Source: Cerrena zonata (lineage: Eukaryota > Basidiomycota > Agaricomycetes > Polyporales > Cerrenaceae). Taken from it: a stretch of 64,000 bases of DNA. The stretch is from contig JASBNA010000067.1 in the NCBI GenBank assembly GCA_038087015.1, forward strand, positions 153,990-217,989. The letters are read 5' to 3'. The position numbers and the translations under genes were made by a program. Numbering within the stretch: the first letter of the stretch is position 1; each line of letters starts with the position of its first letter. The notes under the pieces are model-generated. The model was not told where the DNA came from. It did no database searches and saw only the letters and a program-made list of their open reading frames with translations. Shown in pieces: positions 33,809-44,650 of this stretch.

Positions 33809-36049
33809 TTAACTTTTATCATCATCAGATGCATCACCGAAAAGCTTTCCCATCCAGTTATGCACTTTTTCTGAGGTGCTACCAGCTGCATCATTTAAGC
33901 CATCTACTGCATCATTCAAGCCATCTCCTGCGTCTTCGAAGACGTCGTTTAAGGCATCGCCGACGTCGTCAATGGCATCTTCAATATTCGTCTATCAAGT
34001 TATCGAGAGGACTAGATGTTGGTTCAGGTTTCACGTCATGAGGCGTAGTCGTAAAATCACTGGGTTTTGGTAGCTTTTCAGTGGCTATATTCGAGAGACT
34101 TGACTCTTGAGATGCTAACGATTCCATTGGTTTATCATTCGTACTAACAGATATCGTTGTTGGCTGAGCTCTGTCTGCTGGCTTCTTCCATAATAAGTCG
34201 TAAGTAGCATCTTTAACAATATGATCTATTTCAAAAGGGACATTAGGGTAACCCAAGGAGTCACTCCAATCCTCAGGTAACAAGTTCTTAGTAGACACTA
34301 AGTTACTTATAGAGGTTTGTGGTGAGCCGGAACCATTATTAGGTGCAGGTGCTATGTTCAAAGAATCACAAAGCAAATTGTAAACTTCAATATTTTGAAG
34401 GGTTTTATCTTCGTATTTGTTATTGATCCTAGTTTTTTATCAAAGTAAGGACCAGACCCCAAGAACAAAGCTCTCATCAACACTTCAGTATTATTGTATC
34501 CATGAACACCTTTAGGAGTATAATCGAAATTGTTTTCTTCGTGTTGTTTATGAGTTGTAATTGAGTACCCAACATCGGGTACTATCCAGATTGGGGCTAG
34601 TCTATAGTTGAATTTATGTTCGTTTTTAGAGCCTCCAAAATTATACTGCTTTGGGAAGTCTTCTAATTTATAGATGTGATAATGCTTTTGCAAGTCTTGA
34701 CTGAGAGTTGCAAATTTTTCTTTTAGTTCTTTGTAAATATCATCGAGAGAGTGTTTCTTATATGGTCTTAAACCGAACAAGGGCCAGCCATCAATATGTT
34801 CAATTTTTTGCAAATCAATAACGTCATCAAGAAACAACAATCTATCGTTGGACGTTGGAGCCATTCCGTGGTCGCTGACAATTACTAAATTGACAACATC
34901 TCTCAAGTTACGATTTTTAAGCTCCATTTGCATCAAATCAACGAAATCATCCACGTATTTTAAAGCACCAGTTAAATTCTTACCACTGATACCAAACTTG
35001 TGACCAAACTGATCAATGGTTGGAACATAAGTCAATATAAGTTCAGGACGTTTATTTATATCGTCACGATCAAGCCAGCCCATAACTCGAGCAACTTTTG
35101 ACGATAAGAGTTCAGAGCCATTATAACGATCAACCTCCATGGGTCCATTATCAATTCCAATGCCGGGTACTTCACTACCAGGCCACATGTGGACAGCAGA
35201 GTTTACTCCCTGCTTAAAAGCAGTTTGCCAAATTGGTTCACCTCCTTGCCAAAAATCGGGGTCAATACCACCAACTTTAGGATCAGTATTCACAAATTGT
35301 TTCTTCAAGACTGGGTCAAAGAAAGTGTTACCAACAATTCCGTGTTCAGAAGGGTGAAGTCCTGTAATAAGGGTCCAATGATTTGGGAATGTTGACGATG
35401 GGAACGAAGGAATCATATATGGGGCACCATAATCATTAATCATCATATTATGCAAAGAAGGAGTTAAATAAGGGTTTATATAATGTGGATGGAACCCATC
35501 TAAGGATACAATTATTGTTGTTGGGTAGAAGTCGTGAGTTCTGTTTGAAAGGACTTGTTTAACCTTTTTATGTTGAGAAGCCATTGAAGCATATTCCTTA
35601 TCTTCTTCAACAGAAGAGGATGTAAACCAAGACTTGTTGAAAAATATAATAACAATAACCAACAGAAGGCCAAACACTAGAATAGCAATTGTCTTATTAA
35701 GTTTATCATTCAATCTCTTGATCTTGTAGTCTCTTATATCAAAAGCAAATCTATTGGCAACTTCGTCATCGTCATCGTCATCATCGATTTCGAAACTATC
35801 AGTAGACGCAACAGACGTATATCTACCTCCACTCGATCTTGGATTGTTGAAATAATTCCTTATTTTCCCCATGAAACCTTGTTGGCTATCCTGGTGCTCG
35901 TAGTCCATGCTGTTCAAAAAATTCTGACTATTATCCTGATAGCCTGAGTTGTAACCTAGATTTTCTCTGTATATTATATCATCTTCTGCATCATCTAGAT
36001 CAGTTATTGGCACATCCACCGGATGTGGACCTTGATAATTGATAGACAT
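33809..36049 (-). CDS. NPP1: Nucleotide pyrophosphatase/phosphodiesterase Npp1 (two frame breaks)
   Basis: Type II membrane ecto-enzyme that cleaves extracellular nucleotides, linked to phosphate scavenging in S. cerevisiae. ATG 36049, acidic cytosolic head, one membrane helix near residues 125-142 (TIAILVFGLLLVIVIIFF), then the alkaline-phosphatase-like domain. Metal and nucleophile sites are IVSLDGFHPHY, SFPSSTFPNHWTLITGLHP (Thr nucleophile), DQFGHKFG, IVSDHGM and GVHGYNNTEVLMR. Breaks: one base missing in the T-run 34433-34438 (restores NIEVYNLLCDSLNIAP), one extra at 33983-33984 (restores LIDEYEDAIDDVGDAL). The repaired 746-aa protein matches S. cerevisiae Npp1 (742 aa). The C-terminus has an acidic repeat (see findings). 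Convergent with the Kelch gene, 68 bp apart. Confidence 0.9.
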
Positions 36050-36246
36050 TATAGCCAATACCTTTTTCCAATGAAAAGAATAAGTTTGTTTGGAGTTTTG
36101 TCTTTTATCTCTTTTTAAACAATTAGTACTTAAGATTTTTTTTTTTTTAGTATCGCTTAATACACGTGAAGCTACTTTACAACAATAAATATATCAATAA
36201 TCGTATCAAGATATTTAATATACACTATTCTACAAGAAAAGCAAGC

Positions 36247-37125
36247 TTAGATTCTATCGAAGCTGCTTTGAGGCTTCTTATGTTTTGCCCGGGCCAAATA
36301 AACCTTTACCCTTAGCTGCATAAGTTCATCGGGGACCAAATCATTTGGACTTATCGATGCTTCACAACCATCGATTGGACAGTGTCTTTTTGATTCTAGT
36401 GACTTTACGATATGTTCTCTTTCGTAGACGTGATTGCATTTTCTTGATTTGACTGGATCTCGAAAGTAATTCAACGATATTGGATCTTTAAGAGCGATTT
36501 TACCACCGGCGACTTCCAAGTCTTCCAGATCGTTCGAACTGGTATCTGGCAAGGATGTTTCTGGGTCTTTCAATATTAAGGAGGTATTTCTTAAAAATTT
36601 GTACTGGTTTGAAGAATTTAATATATTTTGAAATGAGTTTGAAACTAAATGTTGTTGTTTTGTTTCTTCATACTCTTTCTGGAGTAAATCACCTACTTGT
36701 AAATTTGACGACTGTTGATAATAATCCAAAGAGTCGATGGATAGGTCTGGTTCTTGATTAGAGCGTAAATAGACTTCTTTCTTTGAAGAATCAATTGAAT
36801 TTTTAAGAATATCTAGTTCAAACTTTTTTTTCAACAAGTCTTCTAAAATTGATAATTGGGAAGAAAGAAATGCTTGATAATTTTCACTATCTAGTAAATG
36901 ATCATGATCAATCACATAATCGATATAGTCCTTCACGTTTTTCATGAGAGTTTTTATATTATCATCGATCAATTTAGATGGAGTTGATGGAATGACACTA
37001 GTTTTTTCAAACTCTCTTACTAATGATTGATGAAGTGGGACATAGTCAGGAAGATCTGCCACAATAATGTCTTCTTGGTCCGGTGGCAAGTCACCAGCGG
37101 ACGGGGACGCTGATACCTCAGTCAT
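36247..37125 (-). CDS. MMS21: SUMO E3 ligase Mms21/Nse2 of the Smc5-Smc6 complex
   Basis: SP-RING SUMO ligase that docks on Smc5 and acts in DNA repair and chromosome segregation. 292 aa. The N-terminal half is helical (Smc5-binding region). The SP-RING is near residues 208-275: GGKIALKDPISLNYFRDPVK, SRKCNHVYEREHIVKSL, HCPIDGCEASI, with the Cys-His-Cys-Cys zinc ligands in place. ATG 37125 (MTEVSASPSAGDLPP) chosen; the frame is open 38 codons further upstream but that part looks like promoter. Intact. Confidence 0.88.
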   Translation of the reverse strand: MTEVSASPSAGDLPPDQEDIIVADLPDYVPLHQSLVREFEKTSVIPSTPSKLIDDNIKTLMKNVKDYIDYVIDHDHLLDSENYQAFLSSQLSILEDLLKKKFELDILKNSIDSSKKEVYLRSNQEPDLSIDSLDYYQQSSNLQVGDLLQKEYEETKQQHLVSNSFQNILNSSNQYKFLRNTSLILKDPETSLPDTSSNDLEDLEVAGGKIALKDPISLNYFRDPVKSRKCNHVYEREHIVKSLESKRHCPIDGCEASISPNDLVPDELMQLRVKVYLARAKHKKPQSSFDRI

Positions 37126-37347
37126 TTGAGTATTTGAGAAGAAGGTTATTACTCTTAAATTGACTTCTGAATAAATGAGTCGCGTCAAAAAGTAAGGTAT
37201 TGACAAAAATCTAATCGAAATAATCACACTACAAATCAAGAGATAATTAAATAAAAATACAATCTAAATTATATGGAAGAACTAAAAATCATCAGAAATG
37301 AAACATGTATATATAAGAGCACAACTTTTTTTAAGTCTTCAGTTAAA

Positions 37348-38715
37348 TTAGAAGACATCACCGTGGTCAAACATAGCATCGGCAACTTTAATGAAACCAG
37401 CAATGTTAGCACCCTTTAATAATGATGGTAAACCAGAAGCATCCTTACCAGCAGAATATTTAGTGGCGGTAGTGTAACAGTTTTCGAAACAAGTGTACAT
37501 GATATCCTTTAATTTGGTATCGACTTCTTCGGCAGTCCAAGTAACTCTTTGAGAGTTTTGGGCCATTTCTAAACCAGAAACAGCAACACCACCACAGTTG
37601 GCAGCTTTACCAGGAGCATACCAGACATTAGCAGATCTGTTAGCTTCAAAGACATCAATAGCTTCTTTAGTAGAACCCATATTAGAACCTTCAGCGATAT
37701 ATTTACAACCAGCTTCAACTAAAGCTTTAGCTTCTTCACCAGAAACTTCATTTTGAGTAGCAGAAGGTAAAGCAACATCAACTTGACCAACATGAGTCCA
37801 AGGACGAGCACCGGCAATGTATTTAACTTGGTTTGAACCAGAGAAAGCAGAGGCAGATTCTTGGATAATTTGTTCCAAAGTTCTAAATTTAACTTTAGCA
37901 GCGGTAATTTCTTCAACTTGAAGAGGAGTAATACCATTTTGAGAAATGATGGAACCTTTAGAATCAGATAAAGAAACAACGGTACCACCTAATTCAATAA
38001 CTTTCAAAGCAGCGTATTGGGCAACGTTACCAGAACCAGAGATGGCAACACGTTTACCTTTGAAAGATTCTTGACCTTTAGTAGCTTTTTCAATCATTTT
38101 TTCAACATAGTAAACAACCCCGTAACCAGTGGCTTCAGGTCTGATTAAAGAACCACCCCAGGATAAACCTTTACCAGTTAAGATACCAGACCAGTTGTTT
38201 TGCATTTGTTTATAAGCACCGAAAAGGAAACCAACTTCACGACCACCAACACCAATATCACCAGCTGGAACATCAGTATCTTGACCAATATAACGAGCCA
38301 ATTGTCTCATAAAGGCAACACAGAATCTTCTGATTTCAGCATCAGATCTGTTTTTTGGGTTGAAATCACAACCACCTTTACCACCACCAATGGATAAACC
38401 AGTTAAAGCATTTTTGAAAATTTGTTCAAAACCCAAAAATTTCAAAATAGATAAATTAACTGATGGATGGAAACGTAAACCACCCTTGTATGGACCTAAA
38501 GCAGAGTTAAATTGAACTCTGAACCCATTGTTAACTTCAATTTCCCCTTTATCGTTTTCCCAAGAAACTCTGAATTGGATAATTCTTTCTGGAACTGAAA
38601 CAACTGGAATAACTTTTTTATATTCTGGGTGTTCAGAAAATAATGTAGAATCTTCTAAAGCAGAAACTAATTCGTCGTAAGCTTGTTTAAATTCAGGTTC
38701 GTGAGGTAAGACCAT
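37348..38715 (-). CDS. GDH1: NADP+-dependent glutamate dehydrogenase
   Basis: Assimilates ammonium with 2-oxoglutarate and NADPH; cytosolic. 455 aa, the length of S. cerevisiae Gdh1 (454). Motifs: [20 protein letters not shown] (substrate site lysine), [15 protein letters not shown] (catalytic lysine), [19 protein letters not shown], the dinucleotide fold [14 protein letters not shown], and [13 protein letters not shown]. Codon use is strongly biased (GGT, TTA/TTG, AAG, ACC), indicating high expression. Start at MVLPHEPEF; the open frame extends 11 codons upstream into the leader. C. albicans calls this gene GDH3. Intact. Confidence 0.95.
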   Translation of the reverse strand: MVLPHEPEFKQAYDELVSALEDSTLFSEHPEYKKVIPVVSVPERIIQFRVSWENDKGEIEVNNGFRVQFNSALGPYKGGLRFHPSVNLSILKFLGFEQIFKNALTGLSIGGGKGGCDFNPKNRSDAEIRRFCVAFMRQLARYIGQDTDVPAGDIGVGGREVGFLFGAYKQMQNNWSGILTGKGLSWGGSLIRPEATGYGVVYYVEKMIEKATKGQESFKGKRVAISGSGNVAQYAALKVIELGGTVVSLSDSKGSIISQNGITPLQVEEITAAKVKFRTLEQIIQESASAFSGSNQVKYIAGARPWTHVGQVDVALPSATQNEVSGEEAKALVEAGCKYIAEGSNMGSTKEAIDVFEANRSANVWYAPGKAANCGGVAVSGLEMAQNSQRVTWTAEEVDTKLKDIMYTCFENCYTTATKYSAGKDASGLPSLLKGANIAGFIKVADAMFDHGDVF

Positions 38716-39677
38716 TTTGTATATATCTAGTTTTGAGTAGTATAACAAGGAAAAAACAAAAAAAAACTCTCTTCTTATGGTGATGGGAATGAATATTTAT
38801 ATATTTTTCACACCCTATAACCTTTACATCATCATTCGGGAAAAGAAACGCAGTGATCGGGCCTTTCTTTGTTTAATTTGTCACTATAATTTTATTAAAG
38901 CACCTTAAACCAAGGCAGTTTTGATATTTCTGCACATAGTGATCAATTCAGATCAAAACGAATAATCTCTGGCCAATCACATTTCACCCTGGCTCTTTTC
39001 TTTTCCTGTTGTCTACCCTGGGGGCAACTAGTACAAAACGCCACCACCGGTACTCTTTAGCCAGTTCTGCCCACCCACCCCAACGTCCCCTGCCTGCTCA
39101 CCCTCCTGGCCGCTACTGTCACCCAGTTCCCAGCTCCAAATGGTGGATTCCCAAACTCAAAATTGCGAAAACACCAGTGGAAAACTGGAAAATTGCAGCA
39201 GCGAAATTGGGCCTGTACCGGAATTTTGCTCTTGGTTAGCCGTTTTTTTGTTTCCTTTTTCTCACCTTTTTTTTTTCGTTTTGTTAGTGAACTAGTCGTA
39301 AAAATTATCTTCTGCCAATCAAAGTTTGTTGCAACCGGCGGGAGTCGTGCGGGCGTCCGCGATTTTTTGCGATTTTTTTGCGGGCGCGCACACGACCCCT
39401 TTACTTCAAGGCCCGGGTAAATTAGCTAATCAGTTATTGTGATTTGGTTCGGAGTTGGGAATGTCCGAGACATGATGGGCGGCCAATGGCAAGGGCCAGT
39501 TCGAGAGAGGAGAAAGCTTATCGTTGATCTTTTTGATAAACACCGGAGAATCTACTAGAAGTAGAGATTTGCGGTAATTGACCGAGTTTGTAAGGGAAAC
39601 ACCTGCCTAAAGAGATTTAACTGCGAAAAAGCTACAAAGGTAGTTTACAAGAGAGAAGGAATTAAACTATATACATA
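38716..39677. other. GDH promoter region and TIM54 3' side, with a GC-rich island
   Basis: 0.96 kb without a gene. 39050-39150 is C-rich on the plus strand. 39335-39415 is a GC-rich island with TGCGGGCG at 39348-39355 and 39379-39386, separated by GATTTTTTGCGATTTTTTT. This is the most GC-rich non-coding spot in the window and may hold zinc-cluster or general regulatory sites for GDH. Open frames here look compositional. Confidence 0.5.
38796..38803 (-). promoter_or_regulatory. TATA box of the GDH gene
   Basis: TATATAAA on the minus strand, 81 bp before the GDH start codon, fitting a highly expressed TATA-type yeast promoter. Confidence 0.65.
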
Positions 39678-41079
39678 TCAATTATCTTTTGGGGGATTTT
39701 TAACTGAAAGAGGGTTGATTAGATGGGAGTTTTGGTCAATTAATTGTGGATCGAAGACTTTCATTCTGGTGGTGATTCTTTCGTCAACTTGTAATTCTTG
39801 CACCCATTCACTGTTTTTGCTTTTCCCCTTTTCAACCCATTTTTTGGGCCAGTCGACTTCTTCATCTTAGCCATCAATTGGTCTTTATATTCGAAATCTC
39901 TGGTTAAGTTATAGATGATGGATAAGGTTCTTTGTCCATATTCTTCGGCAAGTCTTCTTTTGGTGAAGTAACGATAAATTTTGTGGGGCATATTAAGAAA
40001 TCCTAATAAGTTAGGAACTGGGATAGACGTACATTGGCTGTTCGAATAAGACGGGGACTCTCTTGTTATTGAGAATCTTGGTGGACATATCTAATTCCGG
40101 AGCTAAATTGGCTTCTTTATATTGATTAGGTCTAATCCATGGTTTTTCAACCGCTTGTCTTTTATCATTTTCTTCTTCCTCTTCATCATGTTGTTCGAAT
40201 GAATCATCTTTCTTTGCCTTTTCTTCCGGAGCATCAGTCTTTTCTTCATTGCTTTCAATTGGTTTAATTGCATCAACTGGCTCCGGTAATGGATTTGGTT
40301 TGAATAACGGGCCCTAATAACCCTTCGTGAACCCCAGTCATATATTCTTTATATGTGCCTCGTCCAATACAAACAACCCCGCCTGCCTTTTCATAATCAA
40401 CCTCATCATCTCGTTTAGGTTGAATGGGATTTAATATCTTATAAAGTCCTAATATATCTTTGCTGTCGTATAATTCATAGCGACTCTTCATTGGTCCTTC
40501 TTCATCATCACTCGGTTGTTGACTTGGAACAGGCCAAGGTGATGCCAATATAGGCTTCTTGCTGGTTTCTTCGGGTGTTTCTTCCTTGATGCCTCCTCTT
40601 TCTTTTCTTAATTGTCTAATTTTTTCAGCTACTTGTGATCTTATATCTCCTTGTCTATTTTCAGTGTATACTTCATAATCTATAGCTGCGGAATTCAATA
40701 TTGGCTTGACATATTTCCTGAATATCTTTAATGATTCATCCAAGTAATCATTCGGTGGAGGAGCAATGAAAATTGTTAATTTTCTAGGTATTCTATCATT
40801 TTCATAAACCTCTTCTCCCAAATGCTTAACCATATTAACGTATTTCTCACGAATCTTCTTCTGTTCGTACTTATCGTAAGCAATCCCTCCTCCAATACTA
40901 GCCAATAAGGTCCAGAATATCATCCAATTTCTCAGTGGTAAACTGATTCGTGGAATCCCCATCATTCTTAATGCTGGATTCGACCACCCTTTCTTAGGTG
41001 GCGTGCTGGGCTTACTTGGCTCAACAGGTGCTGCTGGCTTCTCCGGTGGCACATCACCATTCTTAGGGTTCTCCGACAT
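39678..41079 (-). CDS. TIM54: Mitochondrial inner-membrane translocase subunit Tim54 (three frame breaks)
   Basis: Subunit of the TIM22 carrier translocase. A Pro-rich head leads to the signature KGWSNPALRMMGIPRISLP, then one membrane helix near residues 50-66 (WMIFWTLLASIGGGIAYDKY) and an intermembrane-space domain (APPPNDYLDESLKIFRKYVK, VCIGRGTYKEYMTGVHEGLL). Breaks: one extra base in GGG 40309-40311 (restores LLGPLFKPNPLPEPVDAI), one extra in GGG 40020-40022 (restores YVYPVPNLLGFLNMPHKIY), one base missing near 39863-39866 (restores AKDEEVDWPKKWVEKGK). The end is then TGA at 39678 (SVKNPPKDN). Repaired length 466 aa (S. cerevisiae 478). Confidence 0.9.
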
Positions 41080-41264
41080 TCTACTGACTCAAGTTATGCT
41101 GAAGACGACCCGATGATCTATAGTTTATGTCGAACTGCTATAATACTTTTTTTTTTTTTTTTTTTTTGTCTTCTTTTGAATTTTTCATTTAAGTCGTGTA
41201 AGTGCTAACTTAATTACTGCTAAATCTACATCTTCAACTCCATGGAGTAACGTTTATTTGGAAA

Positions 41265-42502
41265 TTATTCAAGGAACCTGAAGAGCTCTGCTTTCAAGTC
41301 GTCATGGGTAAGGTTTTTACCAATAAATACAAACTTATTTTCGTCGATTCCCGGGGCTAGTTGTTTTGCATCAATTATATCGTAAGTTTCTCGAACTCCT
41401 TGAATAACTTTTATATGGGAACCACAGACCATTATACCTTTGGTACGATGTATCTCGACTTCTTTACCATTGACAGTGTTCTCCCATAAAATATACTGTA
41501 AGAAGGATTCCACTTTACGGAAAGACTCCAAATCATGGAAAAATTCACAGGTAACTGTGATTGTGGTTATACGATCATCATGGTAAACTGAATTTTCCAG
41601 AATGTTTAACGATTGGGAAAATTTGACTCCTTCACTATCAAAGGCTTTCAAATCTAGTATCTTTTCAAGATCGATATCCCCAAAGCTTGTAGGATGCATC
41701 GGTGAAGTATTATTTATGGATCTAATTCTATTCTCTATTTGAGATAGTTTATTCTCATAATCTCCTTTCTTTTCGAGTTTATCAACCTTGTTGATTAATA
41801 TAGAGTCCGCTAATGCTATTTGTAAGTGGGCAGTAGTGATACCTTCTTGTAGTTTTTGGTGTTCATCTTTAATTTCTTCTTCCGTTAATTCATCTTTGTC
41901 TGATGATTGGGCTGTTTTTAAATGATTATTCTCCGTATGCCAGTGACCTCCCACATCATCCAAGCATTTGATGATGTTTTCAGAATCAACAACGGTCACA
42001 ACACCATCAATGTAGACATTAGATGATAATCCTTCATCTAACCAAAACATTTTGGCAACTGGTGCCGGATCAGCAATACCGTAGTTTCCAATAAAATGTA
42101 ATCGATCTTGCCCCTAGAGTTTTCAATCAAATTTTCAATCGCTAGCACTCCATTATCCTTAACAGTACAACAAAGACAGCCATTTCCTATATCCAACCAT
42201 TCCTGAACTGATTCTTTGTTATCTTCATCTTGTATCGTCACAGACTTCTCAATTGCTGAAGAGTCTCCAAATTCATTCAAGATAATGGCAAGTCTTTTAT
42301 GTGACTTTTTACCAATGTATTCAAGTAAAGTGGACTTGCCTGACCCTAAGTAGCCAGTGATAATAGTGATTGGTATCTTTTTATCGATGACCTGAGATTC
42401 CTTCTTTATCTCAGGCTGCGTCTGGGATTCTTTGTTATTACTTTTAGACAAGACTGGAGAAACCTCAGTCAAGTCGGTCACCAAATCAGGTATATCATCC
42501 AT
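41265..42502 (-). CDS. ZNG1: COG0523 zinc-transferase GTPase Zng1 (one frame break)
   Basis: CobW/COG0523-family GTPase that delivers zinc to methionine aminopeptidase 1 in eukaryotes (YNR029C in S. cerevisiae). 412 aa after repair. Walker A ITGYLGSGKSTLLEYI, the metal site GNGCLCCTVKDNG (CxCC), base motif INKVDKLEKK, and the C-terminal CobW domain (HRTKGIMVCG near the end). One missing base near 42080-42082 separates the first 150 residues; with it restored the protein reads LLETTGIADPAPVAKMFW, the conserved family segment. 175 bp divergent promoter shared with ALG12. Confidence 0.88.
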
Positions 42503-42676
42503 TCTTCTATCAATGATTTGTCTCTTGCTGATTTATAGTAAAGAAGCAAACGAAGAGAAAAAAAAATAGATCAAATGAAAAATGGAGTGAGTGAAAAATG
42601 AACTTAACAGACACGAGTTTTTCAAAGAAGTCATAGAACATTTTGATCCAAAGTTCTTTACCAATTGGCCATCAAA

Positions 42677-44590
42677 ATGAGGTCCAAATACTTATCGGAG
42701 AAGGTTTTAGACTTTCTTCTCATTTCTGCAATTGCCTATCATTTGATAATCTCGCCTTATACAAAAGTGGAGGAGTCGTTCAACATACAAGCTGTGCACG
42801 ATATGCTTAATTATGGGGCTTTCCCACAAGAGATTGTTAGAGAAAACTATGACCATATGGAGTTTCCTGGAGTGGTTCCACGGACTTTTATTGGAAGCTT
42901 GTTTCTCTCAGGAGTTGTCAAGTTCTTTGATATCTTGTCGTCCTTTTTTGGTAAATCGCTTATCACCAACGATGGCATTTCTCAACTTGACGTTCAAATG
43001 TTGGTCAGAGGTATTCTTGGTCTTACTAATGCATGCTCCTTCATAGAAATAAGGAATACAGTGAATAGAGTCTGTATTGATGTAGGGAATTTCAAAGCAA
43101 GAGCCAGAATTGGATTTTGGTTCATTCTTCTTTTATTATCCCAATTTCATATCTTATACTATTCATCTAGAACTTTACCAAACTTCATTGCATTACCTTT
43201 AACCAACCATGCCATCTCTAAGATATTGGCAGGTGAAATGACTGGTTATGCTTGGTTGTCATTTACGGCTATAGTATTTAGATTGGAAGTTGGTTTGTTT
43301 GGGGTGATCATCGCATTAGTTTCTTCTCTTATTTATCTCCAGTCGAACTTCTGGCATAATACATTGATGCTCGTAGTTGGTACTGTTACAGGCTTAATTG
43401 CAACCGGCTTGATTGACTCATACTTTTGGGGGTATTGGCTCATTCCAGAATTAGTTTCATTCAAATTTAACATTTTATATGGAAAATCTACTGAATGGGG
43501 AGTTGAACCTTGGTCTTCGTATTTCTTGAATTATTCTCAACAGCTATTCAAACCCGCTACAATTTTGCTTTTGTTTATCCCTTATGGTAATTATGATCCT
43601 TTCAATGACGGCCGCAAAATTCCTTCAAATTTGAAGAGGAGCGAACATTATTTATTGAAACATCCAGCTAGGTATTCCATTGATATTTTATGGGTATCCT
43701 CAGTTTTGTTCGTCGCTGGTATGTCCTTCCAACCTCATAAAGAATGGAGGTTCGTCATCTATACAATTCCGGTATTCTTACTAAAAGCCGCAACCACTCT
43801 CTGTGATTGGTCAATAAAGCGTTCTAAAAAATACATTATATATTCCACCTTGCTTACATTTTTCTTTGCTAATTTGGTTTTAGGAACTGGATTGTCTATA
43901 CTAATGGGTTATGTCTCGAGTTTCAATTATCCAGGAGGGGATGCCATTACATCTTTAAATAAATTTATTCACAATCAAAACTTTACAGAAGAGTCCTTGG
44001 TTCATATGGATGTTGCTTCCTGTATGTCAGGAATAACAAGATTCACAGAGTCTCATGGTGGTCTCGTGAAATATGACAAAACAGAGAAAGAGCTTGACTT
44101 GCTTAAAATATGGAACGACATTGACTTTAGAATAACAGAGAATTCTTTAGATAGTACCTTGAAGTTGGAAGGTGTCAAGAACTATGCGGTCCTTCACAAT
44201 GAAAAACATTGGAGGCTCATTCATAAAGCTGAGAAATTCGAGGCTGTCACTGTCTTGCCCATCATCTTCATTCTTCAACAACAAGGAAAGGACTCAAGAT
44301 ATTTAATAAATTTTGCGGCAAAAATTGTTTCGGAGGCCGTAGAAAGAAGGTTTGACACAATAACTAATCTTTTGAATGAAATGATTGTTAAAACGGACTA
44401 CTTATATATATACGAAAGAGTAGGCTCCGATGATCAGGTTTATCAATTGATAGAAGATTACGCTACCCAAGACCATTCTCAGGATGAGAATTTAGAACCT
44501 GAGGATGGATTGATGGAGGATGTAAAATTAGAAGATTTGGGTGAAGACGTTAATGAAGAAATCGATAGGATAGAAACACTCCTTGGATGA
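42677..44590 (+). CDS. ALG12: Dol-P-Man alpha-1,6-mannosyltransferase Alg12
   Basis: GT22-family ER mannosyltransferase adding the eighth mannose to the lipid-linked N-glycan precursor. 637 aa, multi-spanning. Family signature at the start of the lumenal loop: SPYTKVEESFNIQAVHDML then YDHMEFPGVVPRTFIG. Further GT22 features are RTLPNFIALPLTNHA, AIVFRLEVGLFG, and FQPHKEWRFVIYTIPVF. A ~150-residue hydrophilic end closes the protein, acidic at the tail (EDVKLEDLGEDVNEEID). ATG 42677 chosen; upstream is open but has no ATG. Intact; convergent with SFI1, 60 bp apart. Confidence 0.92.
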   Translation: MRSKYLSEKVLDFLLISAIAYHLIISPYTKVEESFNIQAVHDMLNYGAFPQEIVRENYDHMEFPGVVPRTFIGSLFLSGVVKFFDILSSFFGKSLITNDGISQLDVQMLVRGILGLTNACSFIEIRNTVNRVCIDVGNFKARARIGFWFILLLLSQFHILYYSSRTLPNFIALPLTNHAISKILAGEMTGYAWLSFTAIVFRLEVGLFGVIIALVSSLIYLQSNFWHNTLMLVVGTVTGLIATGLIDSYFWGYWLIPELVSFKFNILYGKSTEWGVEPWSSYFLNYSQQLFKPATILLLFIPYGNYDPFNDGRKIPSNLKRSEHYLLKHPARYSIDILWVSSVLFVAGMSFQPHKEWRFVIYTIPVFLLKAATTLCDWSIKRSKKYIIYSTLLTFFFANLVLGTGLSILMGYVSSFNYPGGDAITSLNKFIHNQNFTEESLVHMDVASCMSGITRFTESHGGLVKYDKTEKELDLLKIWNDIDFRITENSLDSTLKLEGVKNYAVLHNEKHWRLIHKAEKFEAVTVLPIIFILQQQGKDSRYLINFAAKIVSEAVERRFDTITNLLNEMIVKTDYLYIYERVGSDDQVYQLIEDYATQDHSQDENLEPEDGLMEDVKLEDLGEDVNEEIDRIETLLG

Positions 44591-44650
44591 GCCTCTTATA
44601 TTGCCCATTTTACATTCACACTAATTACCTTAATATATATTACATTAACT

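Noticed and set aside
39009..39420. Plus-strand frames in the GDH promoter
   Set aside because: Pro/His- and Phe-rich translations driven by C-rich and T-rich tracts, with no domain.
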